Shown here piece after piece: positions 9,012 through 20,943 of a stretch of 64,000 bases of DNA. The DNA comes from Roseibaca sp. Y0-43 (GTDB lineage Bacteria > Pseudomonadota > Alphaproteobacteria > Rhodobacterales > Rhodobacteraceae), in the NCBI RefSeq assembly GCF_020667835.1, contig NZ_JAFMPR010000001.1, forward strand, positions 392,004-456,003, given 5' to 3'. Each line of letters starts with the position of its first letter. Position 1 is the stretch's first letter. The notes beneath the pieces were generated by a model. It saw only the letters and a program-made list of their open reading frames with translations, was not told where the DNA came from and ran no database searches. Position numbers and translations under genes: made by a program.

Positions 9012-10669
9012 TCCGCGCCGCGCCGGGACTGGTGGTCGCGCTGATGGCGCTGCCGGTCGCGGCGGGGCTGGCGGGCGTGGTGCTGCCCGCCTTCGGCTAT
9101 TTCCCGGCATTGGGGGGCACAGCTTTCGCGCTTGCCCCATGGCGCGCGCTGCTGGACTGGCCGGGGATTGGGGCATCGGTGCGGCTGTCACTGGTGACGG
9201 GTCTGGCTGCGACGATCCTGTCGCTGGCTATCACGCTGTTGATCGTGGCGGCATGGCAGGGCACCCGCAGCTTTCGGGTTGTCACAAGCCTGCTTGCGCC
9301 GCTTTTATCGCTGCCCCATGCAGCGGCGGCATTCGGGTTGGCCTTTCTGATCGCCCCCTCGGGCTGGTTTGCGCGTGCAATCTCGCCATGGGCCACGGGG
9401 TGGCAGCGACCGCCCGACCTGCTGATCGTGAATGACCCTTCGGGCCTTGCGCTGATCGCGGGGCTGGTGATGAAGGAAGTGCCCTTCCTGCTGCTGATGA
9501 CCCTCGCCGCGCTTGGCCAAGCCGACAGCGCACGGCGCATGGCCGTGGCGCGCAGCCTTGGCTATGGCCGCGTCACCGGCTGGGTCAAGACCGTGCTGCC
9601 CGCCGTTTATACCCAAATCCGCCTGCCGGTTTTCGCGGTTCTGGCCTATTCCATGTCGGTGGTCGATGTGGCGCTTATCCTTGGGCCAACACGCCCGCCC
9701 ACGCTGGCAGTGCAAGTGCTGGACTGGATGACCGCGCCCGACCTGAGCCTGCGTTTCATGGCCAGCGCCGGGGCACTTTTGCAATTGCTGCTGGTTCTGG
9801 CGGCCTTGGGCGCGTGGCTGCTGGCAGAACGCCTGATCGCGGCACGCGGGCGCATCTGGGCCGCGGGCGGCGGGCGCGGGCAGGCGCTGGACGCACCCTT
9901 GCGCATTGCAAGCGCCCTGCCCATGGCGCTGATCGGGCTGGGCGTGGGCGCGGGGCTGGCGGGGCTGGCGCTTTGGTCCGTCGCGGGCCTGTGGCGCTTT
10001 CCCGACCTTTTGCCGCAAAGCTTCGGCTGGCGCGTCTGGGCGGACCAGTCGGCGCAGCTTTGGCGGCTGGCGGGCACAAGCGCGGGGCTGGCAGCCGCCT
10101 CTGCCCTGATCGCGTTGGGGCTGACCATTGGCTATTTGCAGGCCGGGGCATCGCGGCTTCTAGGCATCATCTACCTGCCGCTTCTGGTGCCGCAGATCGC
10201 ATTCCTGCCGGGGCTGTCGGCCTTTGCGCTTTGGCTTGGGCTGGACGGGTCTTGGGGCGCGGTGCTGGCGGTGCATCTGGTCTTCGTGCTGCCTTATGTG
10301 GCGCTGTCATTGTCGGACCCGTGGCGCGCATGGGACGCGCGTGCGGGGCTGACGGCGGCATCCCTTGGCGCAGGACCATGGCGGGTGTTGCTGACGGTGC
10401 GCCTGCCCATGCTGTTGCGGGCGCTTTTCATTGCGTTTGCCGTGGGCTTTGCGACCTCCATCGCGCAATACCTGCCCACGCTCTTGATCGGCGCGGGCCG
10501 TGTCGGCACCGTCACGACAGAGGCGGTGGCGCTCGCCGCCTCTGGCAACCGGCGGCTGATCGGGGTCTGGGCGGTGGTGCAAATGGCGCTGCCGATGCTG
10601 GTTTTCGCGCTGGCCTTGGCCGCGCCAGCCCTTGTCGCGCGGCGCAGGTCGGGGTTGAAAGTGACATGA
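9008..10669 (+). CDS. ynjC: ABC transporter permease, YnjC type (double domain)
   Basis: A 553-residue inner-membrane permease with roughly twelve hydrophobic segments. It carries two binding-protein-dependent permease units fused in one chain, with EAA-type loops near ARRMAVARSLGYGRVTGW (about residues 175-195) and again in GLTAASLGAGPWRVLLTV (about 445-465). Such fusion is the usual form in the YnjC/FbpB/ThiP group. The GTG start at 9008 overlaps the ynjB stop (GTGA) and its own stop overlaps the ATPase start, so the three genes are coupled. Confidence 0.86.
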   Translation: MIRAAPGLVVALMALPVAAGLAGVVLPAFGYFPALGGTAFALAPWRALLDWPGIGASVRLSLVTGLAATILSLAITLLIVAAWQGTRSFRVVTSLLAPLLSLPHAAAAFGLAFLIAPSGWFARAISPWATGWQRPPDLLIVNDPSGLALIAGLVMKEVPFLLLMTLAALGQADSARRMAVARSLGYGRVTGWVKTVLPAVYTQIRLPVFAVLAYSMSVVDVALILGPTRPPTLAVQVLDWMTAPDLSLRFMASAGALLQLLLVLAALGAWLLAERLIAARGRIWAAGGGRGQALDAPLRIASALPMALIGLGVGAGLAGLALWSVAGLWRFPDLLPQSFGWRVWADQSAQLWRLAGTSAGLAAASALIALGLTIGYLQAGASRLLGIIYLPLLVPQIAFLPGLSAFALWLGLDGSWGAVLAVHLVFVLPYVALSLSDPWRAWDARAGLTAASLGAGPWRVLLTVRLPMLLRALFIAFAVGFATSIAQYLPTLLIGAGRVGTVTTEAVALAASGNRRLIGVWAVVQMALPMLVFALALAAPALVARRRSGLKVT

Positions 10670-11295
10670 GCCTACGGCTGGACGACCTGCGCATCCTGCG
10701 CGACGGCGCCCCCATGGTCTCGCTGGACCTGACCGTCGCGGCAGGCGAGGTGCTGACCATCATGGGGCCGTCCGGGTGCGGGAAATCGACCCTACTGGCC
10801 GCCATCGTGGGCGCTTTGCCGCCCGCCTTCACGCTCAGCGGGCGAATATGGCTGGATGGGCGGGACGTGACGCATCTGCCCACCCATCGCCGCCAGATGG
10901 GGCTGTTGTTTCAGGATGACATCCTGTTTCCGCACCTTTCGGTCGCGGGCAATCTGGGCTTCGGGCTGTCGCGCGACACGCCTGACCGCGCCGCCCGGAT
11001 AGAGGACGCGCTAGGCAAGGCCGGGCTAGGCGGCATGGGCACGCGTGACCCGGCCACGCTGTCGGGCGGGCAGCGCGCCCGCGTGGCGCTGATGCGGACG
11101 CTTCTCAGCGCACCGAGGGCACTTTTGCTGGACGAACCCTTCTCGAAGCTGGATGCGGCGCTGCGCGACCAGATGCGGGCCTTCACCTTTGAACAGGCCA
11201 AAGGATTGCCGACGATCCTTGTCACCCATGACCAAGACGATGCAAAAGCCGCGCAAGGGCCGATTCTGACCGTAACAGGCGCGCCAGCCGCCTGA
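10666..11295 (+). CDS. ynjD: ABC transporter ATP-binding protein, YnjD type
   Basis: A 209-residue ATPase driving the YnjBC importer. Walker A is GPSGCGKST (about residues 34-42), Q-loop LLFQDDILFPH, signature LSGGQ, Walker B LLLDEPFSKLD and H-loop VTHDQDDA. ATG at 10666 overlaps the ynjC stop (ATGA) and places the nucleotide-binding domain correctly, although the frame is open far upstream. The chain is short, lacking the C-terminal regulatory domain of larger importers. The stop touches that of the convergent histidine kinase gene. Confidence 0.9.
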   Translation: MSLRLDDLRILRDGAPMVSLDLTVAAGEVLTIMGPSGCGKSTLLAAIVGALPPAFTLSGRIWLDGRDVTHLPTHRRQMGLLFQDDILFPHLSVAGNLGFGLSRDTPDRAARIEDALGKAGLGGMGTRDPATLSGGQRARVALMRTLLSAPRALLLDEPFSKLDAALRDQMRAFTFEQAKGLPTILVTHDQDDAKAAQGPILTVTGAPAA

Positions 11296-13488
11296 TCAAT
11301 CCGCCACGGCGAAGAACTGAAGCAGGGTGTCGTGCAGGCGTTCCAGTTTCAGCGGCTTGGTCAGGCACGCATCGAACCCGGCTTTCAGATAGCTGTCGAC
11401 CTGGTCTGACATAGCATTCGCCGTAAAGGCGAAGGCCGGTATCTTCGTCCGGCCCGCGCGCATTTTTTCGCAGCGGATGGTGTTCAGCAACGTGACACCG
11501 TCCATCCCCGGCATGGAAATGTCGAGGATCATCAGGTCAAAGCGTTCTTTCCGGCTTTTCTCCAGAGCGTCCAGCCCGTCATTCGCCAAAGTGACACGCG
11601 CGCCAAGCTGGCCCAGCATGATGCTGAGGATCATCTGGTTGGTGCGATTGTCATCCGCGGCAAGGATCGACAATTCGGGCAATTTGCGCGCCGCGCTCGA
11701 CATGGGCTTGGGGGCGGCTGCATGTGGGGCATCGTCGGGAGCCACGGGGATCGGCAGTCGCACGGTAATGCTTGTGCCGACATCCGGCGCGCTTTTGGTG
11801 TCGATCTGACCGCCCATCAAGTCGACAAGGTTGCGCACGATCGACATGCCAAGGCCAGTGCCCCCGAAACGGCGCGAGATGCTGCTGTCGGCCTGAACGA
11901 AGGGTTCGAACAGGCGGGCATGTTGCGCCTCTGTCATACCGATGCCGCTGTCTTCGACGGTCAGGATAACGCTGTCTTTGTCTGGCGCTGAAATCGAGAC
12001 GCTGACAAAGCCCTTTTCGGTGAACTTGATCGCGTTCGAGATCAGGTTGTGCAGGATTTGCATCAGGCGCTGCGGATCGCCAAGCCGGTCCTTGGCCAGC
12101 ACGTCTTTTATCGTCACGGCGAAAGACAACTGCTTTTCCGAGGCGCGCAGCGTGTGCACTTCTTCGGTGCGGCGCGCGAGTTTGCTCAGCGAAAAGGCGG
12201 TGGATTCCAGCTCCAGCGCGTCGGCCTCTATCTTGGACATGTCCAGAAGATCGTTGATGATGCCCATCAACAGCCCGCCGCTGTCGCGCAGAACATCCAA
12301 CATGCGCACCTGGGCGGGGTCTTCGATCATCTCTTCCAGAATGTCAGAGATCCCCAGAATACCGTTCAGCGGCGTGCGGATTTCATGGCTCATCTTCGCG
12401 AGGAAATTCGACTTCGCGATATTCGCGCGATGCGCTTCTTGCAGCGCGGTTTCGCGGGCTTGCTCGGCCAGAACAAGGTCGGTTACATCGGTGACGGAAT
12501 AGACGACCGATGCCGCATCAATCCCGTCGCGCGCAATCGGTGCTGCGTTGATGGACGCGTAGCGCACCCCGTCGGGGCAATGCAGCGCGATGCGGTGGTT
12601 CTCGACCAGTTGGCCTGTGCGTTTGACGATCGCGAACGGCTCATCCCGGTCGCGAACGCGCTTGCCATTGATATCGGTGATCCGCCAGTTCGGGGAATTG
12701 TAGGCCTGCCCCATCATCTCTTCTATCGTCACGCCCAGAACGCGCTCTGCCTCGTCATTGGCGTAGACGATGGTGCCGGTTTCCGACAAAACGACGAACC
12801 CCGCCGCGTTGGTGCTGACAATGCCTTTCAGAAAGGCGCGTTCCTTCGCCAGCTCCTCTTGCGCGCGGCGCATTTCGATCATTGTCTTGCGCCGCATCAG
12901 AACAGACCGGACCACATCGGCGAAAGAACGCAACAGGTATATCTCACCCGGCAGGAACTGGCCGGTATTGCTGACACTGTCGAAACCCACGAACCCCACG
13001 AGCTTGTCCTCGTCGATCATGGGCACGACCAGAAGCGAGCGGATGCCCTGCTGTTCCAGAAACGTGCGTTCTTCCGATTCGGCAGGCAGTTGCGCGATGT
13101 CGGGCAGATGAAACGCGACACCCTTCTGGATCGGGGCCAGGAACCAGCCGAACGCGTCAACCGGCAGGTCTTGCAACTGGTCGATCATCGGTTCAGTGGC
13201 ATCACTGCACCATTCATGCGTGTTGCTGCCCGTCTCTCCTTCGATGACAAAGACATAGACCCGGTCACGCCCGGTGAACGCGCCCAGCTGCGCCAGCCCG
13301 TCCTGAACCGCTTTATCCACCTCTTCGATCGGGGCGGACAGCATCCGGTTTATCAACATGACGACAAGCGCCTGAATCTCTGTCAGGCGTTGCTCGTTGC
13401 CACCCGCAAGAACCGTGGCTTCTTGTTTCTCGTCAGCCAAAGACAAACCTCGCCATCGGCGCCGGTGAAAATCGGCCTGTTCCATCAT
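11296..13488 (-). CDS. Hybrid sensor histidine kinase (GAF-PAS-HisKA-HATPase-REC)
   Basis: A 730-residue cytoplasmic hybrid kinase without obvious membrane spans. In order: a GAF domain (about 40-195), a PAS domain (about 220-335), the phosphoacceptor His about residue 368 in AKMSHEIRTPLNG, a HATPase_c domain with GIGMTEAQ and RRFGGTGLGMSIV, and a C-terminal receiver with phosphoacceptor Asp about 656 in LMILDISMPGMDG. The receiver may pass phosphate to a separate Hpt protein or act as brake. No response regulator is adjacent, so the signal and output are unknown. Confidence 0.92.
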   Translation of the reverse strand: MMEQADFHRRRWRGLSLADEKQEATVLAGGNEQRLTEIQALVVMLINRMLSAPIEEVDKAVQDGLAQLGAFTGRDRVYVFVIEGETGSNTHEWCSDATEPMIDQLQDLPVDAFGWFLAPIQKGVAFHLPDIAQLPAESEERTFLEQQGIRSLLVVPMIDEDKLVGFVGFDSVSNTGQFLPGEIYLLRSFADVVRSVLMRRKTMIEMRRAQEELAKERAFLKGIVSTNAAGFVVLSETGTIVYANDEAERVLGVTIEEMMGQAYNSPNWRITDINGKRVRDRDEPFAIVKRTGQLVENHRIALHCPDGVRYASINAAPIARDGIDAASVVYSVTDVTDLVLAEQARETALQEAHRANIAKSNFLAKMSHEIRTPLNGILGISDILEEMIEDPAQVRMLDVLRDSGGLLMGIINDLLDMSKIEADALELESTAFSLSKLARRTEEVHTLRASEKQLSFAVTIKDVLAKDRLGDPQRLMQILHNLISNAIKFTEKGFVSVSISAPDKDSVILTVEDSGIGMTEAQHARLFEPFVQADSSISRRFGGTGLGMSIVRNLVDLMGGQIDTKSAPDVGTSITVRLPIPVAPDDAPHAAAPKPMSSAARKLPELSILAADDNRTNQMILSIMLGQLGARVTLANDGLDALEKSRKERFDLMILDISMPGMDGVTLLNTIRCEKMRAGRTKIPAFAFTANAMSDQVDSYLKAGFDACLTKPLKLERLHDTLLQFFAVAD

Positions 13489-13608
13489 AAAAGGACTTTC
13501 CAGAAATGTCTTGGCTTAACGCACGCAGCCGAGAGTAGTGGACACATTCTTAATATTCAATTTATGCGCGCAACTGGCAAGTCAAGGAACACGGCCGCGC
13601 GAATGGGG

Positions 13609-13636
13609 TTGCACTGGCACGGCCTTTGCCTATAAC
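13609..13636 (+). promoter_or_regulatory. Predicted housekeeping promoter of carB
   Basis: TTGCAC at 13609-13614 and TATAAC at 13631-13636 with a 16-base spacer form a good sigma-70-type promoter on the correct strand, about 62 bases before the carB ATG. Prediction from consensus only. Confidence 0.5.
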
Positions 13637-13697
13637 CCGCCTCAATTTGCGCGGGCCCGGCCGGGGGCCTGCGCCTGCGCGTGCAAGGGGGCCAGCC

Positions 13698-16600
13698 ATG
13701 CCGAAAAGAACCGACATCCAGTCCATCATGATTATCGGGGCCGGGCCCATCGTGATCGGGCAGGCCTGCGAGTTCGACTATTCCGGCGCTCAGGCCTGCA
13801 AGGCACTGCGCGAGGAAGGCTATCGGGTCATTCTGGTCAATTCGAACCCTGCGACGATCATGACCGATCCGGGGCTGGCAGATGCCACCTATATCGAACC
13901 CATCACCCCCGAGATCGTGGCCAAGATCATCGAGAAGGAACGCCCCGATGCGCTGCTGCCCACCATGGGCGGGCAGACGGGGCTGAACACCTCGCTTGCG
14001 CTGGCCGATATGGGCGTGTTGGAAAAATTCGGGGTCGAGCTGATCGGCGCGAACCGCGCGGCCATTGAAATGGCCGAGGACCGCAAGCTGTTCCGCGAGG
14101 CGATGGACCGCATCGGGCTGGAAAACCCCCGCGCCACCATCGTGGCGGCGCCGAAGCTGGCAAATGGCAAATACGACATCAATGCCGGTGTGGCCGAAGC
14201 GATGGCCGCGCTGGAAGAGATCGGTCTGCCCACGATCATCCGTCCCGCCTTTACGCTTGGCGGCACGGGCGGCGGTGTGGCCTATAACCGCGACGATTAT
14301 GAACGCATCTGCCGCTCTGGGCTGGATGCGTCACCCGTGGCGCAGATTCTGGTCGATGAATCGCTGCTGGGTTGGAAAGAGTATGAAATGGAAGTCGTGC
14401 GCGACCGCGCCGACAACGCCATCATCGTCTGCTCTATCGAGAACGTGGACCCGATGGGCGTTCATACGGGCGATTCGATCACGGTCGCCCCGGCGCTGAC
14501 GCTGACTGACAAGGAATACCAGATCATGCGTAACGGCAGCATTGCCGTGCTGCGTGAAATCGGGGTCGAAACTGGCGGGTCCAACGTGCAATGGGCGATC
14601 AACCCAGCCGATGGCCGCATGGTCGTGATCGAGATGAACCCGCGCGTGTCGCGCTCGTCGGCGCTGGCGTCCAAGGCCACCGGCTTTCCGATTGCCAAGA
14701 TCGCGGCGAAACTGGCCGTGGGCTACACGCTGGACGAGCTGGACAATGACATCACCAAGGTCACGCCCGCCAGCTTCGAGCCGACCATCGACTATGTTGT
14801 GACAAAGATCCCGCGTTTCGCATTCGAGAAATTCCCCGGATCGAAACCCGAGCTGACCACCGCCATGAAATCGGTGGGCGAGGCGATGGCGATTGGACGG
14901 ACCTTCCACGAATCCATGCAAAAGGCGCTGGCCAGCATGGAAACGGGCCTGAGCGGGTTTGACGAGATCGCCATTCCCGGCGCGCCCGACCGTGCCGCGA
15001 TCATCAAGGCCATCAGCGCCCAGACCCCTGACCGTTTGCGCCTGATCGCGCAGGCCATGCGCGAAGGGCTGAGCAATGACGACATTCAGGCCGCCACGTC
15101 CTTCGACCCATGGTTCTTGGCCCGCATTCGAGAGATCATCGACGCAGAGGCCGTCATCCGCAAGAACGGCCTGCCCGTGACCGCCGAAGGGCTGCGCGAG
15201 GTCAAGATGCTGGGCTTTACCGACGCACGCCTTGCCACGCTGACGGGCCGCGACGAGGATCAGGTCCGCCGCGCCCGCCGCAATCTGGGTGTGAATGCCG
15301 TGTTCAAACGGATCGACACCTGCGCGGCAGAGTTCGAGGCGCAAACCCCCTACATGTATTCGACCTATGAGACCCCGGTCATGGGCGACGCCGAATGCGA
15401 AGCGCGCCCGTCCGACCGCAAGAAGGTCGTGATCCTGGGCGGCGGCCCGAACCGGATCGGCCAAGGGATCGAGTTCGACTATTGCTGCTGCCATGCCTGC
15501 TTCGCGCTGACCGATGTCGGCTACGAAACGATCATGATTAACTGCAACCCGGAAACCGTCTCGACCGATTACGACACTTCGGACCGTCTGTATTTCGAAC
15601 CGCTGACGCTGGAGCATGTGCTGGAAATCCTGCGGGTGGAGCAGGAAAACGGCACGCTGCACGGGGTGATCGTGCAGTTTGGCGGGCAAACACCGCTCAA
15701 GCTGGCCAATGCGCTGGAAGCAGAGGGCATCCCGATCCTTGGCACCTCGCCCGATGCGATTGACCTTGCCGAGGACCGCGAGCGGTTCCAGGCGCTTCTG
15801 AACAAGCTGGGCCTACGTCAACCGGTGAACGGCATTGCCTCCAGCCCCGAACAGGCGTTCGAGATCGCGCAAAAGGTCGGCTATCCGCTGGTGATCCGCC
15901 CGTCTTATGTGCTGGGTGGCCGCGCCATGGAGATCGTGCGCGATGACGCGCATCTGGAACGCTATATCCGTGACGCTGTGCAGGTCTCGGGCAAGAACCC
16001 GGTGCTGCTGGACAGCTACCTTGTCGGCGCGACAGAGGTGGATGTGGACGCGCTCTGCGACGGAACGAACGTGCATGTCGCGGGCATCATGCAGCATATC
16101 GAGGAAGCGGGCGTCCATTCGGGCGACAGCGCGTGCTCGCTGCCCCCCTATTCGCTAAGCCCCGAGACCATCACGGAACTGCGTGCACAGACCGAAGCCA
16201 TGGCGCGCGGGCTGAACGTGGTCGGGCTGATGAACGTGCAATTCGCCATAAAGGATGGCGAGATTTACGTGTTGGAAGTGAACCCGCGTGCCTCGCGCAC
16301 CGTTCCTTTCGTGGCCAAGGCCACCGATAGCGCGATTGCGTCCATCGCCGCGCGGCTGATGGCGGGCGAGCCTTTGTCGAACTTCCCGCTGCGCGCACCG
16401 ATTACGTCCGATGTGGCCCCGAACGAACCCATGCCCATGGGCGATCCGATGACGCTGGCGGACCCGCAAACGCCATGGTTCTCTGTCAAGGAAGCGGTGC
16501 TGCCCTTCGCGCGCTTCCCCGGTGTCGATACGCTTCTGGGGCCGGAAATGCGCTCTACCGGCGAGGTGATGGGCTGGGCACGCCGCTTCGACCGCGCCTT

Positions 16601-17042
16601 CTACAAGGCACAGCTTGGTGCGGGCGTGGACCTTCCGTCCGAGGGCCGCGTGTTCCTGTCTATCAAGGATTACGACAAGGGCCCGATGATGACCGAAGCC
16701 GCGAAACTGCTGGTCGAGATGGGCTTTACCATTGTCGCCACCCGCGGCACCGCCGAATGGCTGGGCACCCAAGGCGTGGCCTGCGAAGTGGTCAACAAGG
16801 TCTATGAGGGCCGTCCGAATATCGTCGACCTGCTGAAGAGCGGCGAGATCGCGATGGTGCTGAACACCACCGAAGGCGCACAGGCGATCGAGGACAGCCG
16901 CGAAATTCGTGCGGTCGCGCTCTATGACAAGATCCCCTATTACACCACCGCAGCGGGCAGCCATGCAGCGGTGCAGGCCATCCGCGCCATGCGCGAGGGC
17001 AATATCGGGGTGCGCGCGTTGCAACACGCGGCGGCGGAGTGA
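13698..17042 (+). CDS. carB: Carbamoyl-phosphate synthase large subunit
   Basis: Makes carbamoyl phosphate from bicarbonate, ATP and ammonia supplied by CarA, feeding arginine and pyrimidine synthesis. The 1114-residue chain shows the two homologous ATP-grasp halves: the first begins [20 protein letters not shown], the second [19 protein letters not shown] near residue 575. Each has its metal-binding [13 protein letters not shown] block, and the C-terminal MGS-like allosteric domain starts near [16 protein letters not shown] at 13698 sits behind AAGGGGG. carA is not in the window, common in this group. Confidence 0.97.
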   Translation: MPKRTDIQSIMIIGAGPIVIGQACEFDYSGAQACKALREEGYRVILVNSNPATIMTDPGLADATYIEPITPEIVAKIIEKERPDALLPTMGGQTGLNTSLALADMGVLEKFGVELIGANRAAIEMAEDRKLFREAMDRIGLENPRATIVAAPKLANGKYDINAGVAEAMAALEEIGLPTIIRPAFTLGGTGGGVAYNRDDYERICRSGLDASPVAQILVDESLLGWKEYEMEVVRDRADNAIIVCSIENVDPMGVHTGDSITVAPALTLTDKEYQIMRNGSIAVLREIGVETGGSNVQWAINPADGRMVVIEMNPRVSRSSALASKATGFPIAKIAAKLAVGYTLDELDNDITKVTPASFEPTIDYVVTKIPRFAFEKFPGSKPELTTAMKSVGEAMAIGRTFHESMQKALASMETGLSGFDEIAIPGAPDRAAIIKAISAQTPDRLRLIAQAMREGLSNDDIQAATSFDPWFLARIREIIDAEAVIRKNGLPVTAEGLREVKMLGFTDARLATLTGRDEDQVRRARRNLGVNAVFKRIDTCAAEFEAQTPYMYSTYETPVMGDAECEARPSDRKKVVILGGGPNRIGQGIEFDYCCCHACFALTDVGYETIMINCNPETVSTDYDTSDRLYFEPLTLEHVLEILRVEQENGTLHGVIVQFGGQTPLKLANALEAEGIPILGTSPDAIDLAEDRERFQALLNKLGLRQPVNGIASSPEQAFEIAQKVGYPLVIRPSYVLGGRAMEIVRDDAHLERYIRDAVQVSGKNPVLLDSYLVGATEVDVDALCDGTNVHVAGIMQHIEEAGVHSGDSACSLPPYSLSPETITELRAQTEAMARGLNVVGLMNVQFAIKDGEIYVLEVNPRASRTVPFVAKATDSAIASIAARLMAGEPLSNFPLRAPITSDVAPNEPMPMGDPMTLADPQTPWFSVKEAVLPFARFPGVDTLLGPEMRSTGEVMGWARRFDRAFYKAQLGAGVDLPSEGRVFLSIKDYDKGPMMTEAAKLLVEMGFTIVATRGTAEWLGTQGVACEVVNKVYEGRPNIVDLLKSGEIAMVLNTTEGAQAIEDSREIRAVALYDKIPYYTTAAGSHAAVQAIRAMREGNIGVRALQHAAAE

Positions 17043-17051
17043 TCCGCCGCC
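17030..17051. terminator. Perfect hairpin across the carB stop codon
   Basis: GGCGGCGGA (17030-17038) pairs with TCCGCCGCC (17043-17051) around a GTGA loop that contains part of the carB stop. It lies in the 10-base gap between convergent genes and could stop transcription both ways, but has no T-run. Confidence 0.45.
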
Positions 17052-17052
17052 C

Positions 17053-18654
17053 CTAGCGGTCAGGCTGCAACCCGCTGGGCAGGCTTTCGGGCACGCCCAT
17101 GCGGCCCTCCAGCGACGCGGGGTCGCTGAGCGCGTCAAGGAATGCCATCAGCATATCCATCTCGCCGTCGGATAGGGCAGGCATTCGATACCGCTCCATC
17201 GTGCGGGCGGCGGCGTCTTTGACCGCGCCGACGCGCATCTGGTTCGACAGCGCGGCGTAATCCGGTTCCGCACTGGCCAGTTGCGGCAGCACCGCTTGCG
17301 GGCTGTAGCGGTCAAGCCCCGCGACCGGGTCCATGTGGTGGGTCAGGAAGGCGCGCAGGTCGGAAAACGCACCGGCATGACCCCAAGGGCCGTTATGGAC
17401 CACGTTGCGCAACATCGGCGTGCGGAAGGCGTAGGCATCCGCACGGTCCAGCGTCACGCCCGCGCGGCCAATGTCACGGGTATAGCCGTCCTCGTCACGG
17501 TCCTTGCCGGGGCCGATGGGCGGCTCTCCCATGGCGTGGAAGGCCTGATCGCTCAGAAGCGGGCCGGAATGGCATTCGGCGCAGCGCGCCTTGCCGAAGA
17601 ACAGGCGCATCCCCTCGCCCGCACCGGGCGACAGCGCCTGTTCCTCGCGCAGATAGCGGTCAAAGGCGGTGTCATCGGCGCGGAACTCATGGGCGATGAA
17701 GGCGGCAATCGCGTTGCCGATCTCGTCGATGCGCACCGGGGCGGCTTGCCCGCGCCACGCATCGAACCGGCCCCGATACCCTTCCAAAGCGTCAATCCGG
17801 GCCGCCAGCAAGGCCCAAGCCCCATCATCGCCATGGATACGCTCCTCGACCACGGCGGTGGCGATCTCGTTCTCGCCCTCGCGACCCGCCATTTCGGCAT
17901 GGGACAGCACAGGGAAAAGCGCCTGCGCGGCCAGAAGCGTATCGAGCGCCATGTAATCCAGCGGGCCTTGCGGGGTCAGGATGGCACCGGGGTTGGCCGG
18001 GTCACGCTCGACCCGGCCATCATGGAACAAGACCCGCAGCTCGGTCACGCCAAGGTTCCAAAGCGCTGGCGCATTGCGGGGAATGCGTTCGTCGGCGGCA
18101 TGGGGGCCGGTGACGCTGCGTTCCGGCCCAAGCCCGGCGGCGCCGGTGCCCAAGCCCAGCGACACCCCGTCGCCCGAGCCAAGGCTGGGATGGTGGCAGG
18201 TCGCACAAGACACGTCCTTGTTGCCCGACAGGATCGGGTCGAAAAACAGGTCGCGGCCTATATCGGCCAAGGCCAGATCGACCGGCGCGAACAGATCGGC
18301 GGTCAGCGCCACGGGGCTGGAGGGCTGCGCGAAAGGGCGCACGGGTGGGCGCCGAATGACGACGGGGGCCGCAACACGGGTGCGGCTGGCAGGTGTCGCG
18401 CGGGTTTGCGGAACAGAGCGCGGCACCTCTTGTGGCTGCACACGCGCATAGGGGCCGACGCCGAAAATATCGCCCATCAGCGCGCCCGCGCGGGCATCGC
18501 CCTGCTCTGCCGCCACGCGCAAGGCGCGGTAGGCGGTGGCGAAGTCCTCCTGCTCCATCGCAGAGAAGCCGCGCTCGACCGACTGGGCCAGTGCCGTCTC
18601 AGTTGCCACCGACAGGCAGGTGACAGACGCGCAAATCAACAAGATCTTGTGCAT
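17053..18654 (-). CDS. Dihaem cytochrome c peroxidase / MauG-like protein
   Basis: A 533-residue periplasmic protein with a signal peptide (cleavage near ALAQ, residue 24). A short Sel1/TPR-like segment (AYRALRVAAEQGDARAGALMG, about 41-61) and a Pro/Arg-rich linker (about 75-115) precede the dihaem domain. Haem-binding motifs are CATCH (about 150-154) and CAECH (about 358-362). The family reduces peroxide or, as in MauG, oxidises partner proteins. No methylamine dehydrogenase genes are near. The N-terminal extension is unusual compared with plain peroxidases of about 350-400 residues. Confidence 0.87.
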   Translation of the reverse strand: MHKILLICASVTCLSVATETALAQSVERGFSAMEQEDFATAYRALRVAAEQGDARAGALMGDIFGVGPYARVQPQEVPRSVPQTRATPASRTRVAAPVVIRRPPVRPFAQPSSPVALTADLFAPVDLALADIGRDLFFDPILSGNKDVSCATCHHPSLGSGDGVSLGLGTGAAGLGPERSVTGPHAADERIPRNAPALWNLGVTELRVLFHDGRVERDPANPGAILTPQGPLDYMALDTLLAAQALFPVLSHAEMAGREGENEIATAVVEERIHGDDGAWALLAARIDALEGYRGRFDAWRGQAAPVRIDEIGNAIAAFIAHEFRADDTAFDRYLREEQALSPGAGEGMRLFFGKARCAECHSGPLLSDQAFHAMGEPPIGPGKDRDEDGYTRDIGRAGVTLDRADAYAFRTPMLRNVVHNGPWGHAGAFSDLRAFLTHHMDPVAGLDRYSPQAVLPQLASAEPDYAALSNQMRVGAVKDAAARTMERYRMPALSDGEMDMLMAFLDALSDPASLEGRMGVPESLPSGLQPDR

Positions 18655-18771
18655 ATTCCCCCCAAAAACCGCTCACTTAAATGTGAGGACCAGAGTAACG
18701 CAGCCCTTGAGTCGCACAAGAATTTTCTAACCCATGGTCGGGTGCGGGGAATAAACCGCGCGTTACGCACG

Positions 18772-18800
18772 AAAAAAGGCCGCCCCGAGGGGCGACCTTT
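18772..18800 (-). terminator. Intrinsic terminator of groESL
   Basis: The stem pairs AAAGG and CGCCCC (18775-18786) with GGGGCG and CCTTT (18789-18800) with one opposed mismatch, followed on the minus strand by a run of T (six A on the plus strand at 18772-18777). It lies 27 bases after the groEL stop. Confidence 0.85.
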
Positions 18801-18827
18801 CAAGCTTTCGGCAGGTGCCGGGCTGGC

Positions 18828-20510
<1,683 letters not shown>

Positions 20511-20522
20511 TCAGGTGCGAGA

Positions 20523-20810
20523 TCAGGCGATGACGCCCAGAATGTCGCTTTCCTTCATGATCAGCAGCTCTTCACCATCGACGGTGACTTCGGTGCCCGA
20601 CCACTTGCCGAACAGAACGCGGTCGCCAGCCTTGACAGCGGGCGCGATCAGTTCGCCAGAATCCTTACGAGCGCCTTCACCGGTGGCGATGACTTCACCC
20701 TCTGCGGGCTTTTCCTTGGCGGTTTCGGGGATGATCAGGCCGCCCTTGGTCTTCTCTTCACTTTCGACGCGACGGACAAGCACACGGTCGTGCAGCGGTT
20801 TGAATGCCAT
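20523..20810 (-). CDS. groES: 10 kDa co-chaperonin GroES
   Basis: Heptameric lid of the GroEL chamber. The 95-residue sequence starts [14 protein letters not shown], holds the mobile loop around [18 protein letters not shown] (about 16-33), and ends [13 protein letters not shown] at 20810 is preceded by AGGAGTG; the frame is open further upstream, but that stretch overlaps the CIRCE operator and has no family similarity. First gene of the groES-groEL operon. Confidence 0.98.
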   Translation of the reverse strand: MAFKPLHDRVLVRRVESEEKTKGGLIIPETAKEKPAEGEVIATGEGARKDSGELIAPAVKAGDRVLFGKWSGTEVTVDGEELLIMKESDILGVIA

Positions 20811-20844
20811 CTGAGAACACTCCTTGGTTCCAGGTTGAATTTGA

Positions 20845-20871
20845 TTAGCACTCGGCATGGGTGAGTGCTAA
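20845..20871. promoter_or_regulatory. CIRCE operator for HrcA
   Basis: TTAGCACTC-N9-GAGTGCTAA is an exact match to the CIRCE consensus, located about 35 bases before the groES start. CIRCE is bound by the HrcA repressor, which releases groESL on heat stress; hrcA itself is not in the window. Confidence 0.97.
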
Positions 20872-20943
20872 CGGCGCATAGGTAGGCAGGGCGTGACAAG
20901 CTGTCAACAGGGGGGATCGGGAAAAATTTTGCTGCGCGTGCAA

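Noticed and set aside
14331..15689. A 452-codon minus-strand frame within carB
   Set aside because: Antisense shadow of a fully conserved ATP-grasp region, no ribosome site or family match.
20811..20858. N-terminal extension of groES starting at 20858
   Set aside because: It would translate the CIRCE operator; the conserved GroES start is at 20810 with a proper ribosome site.
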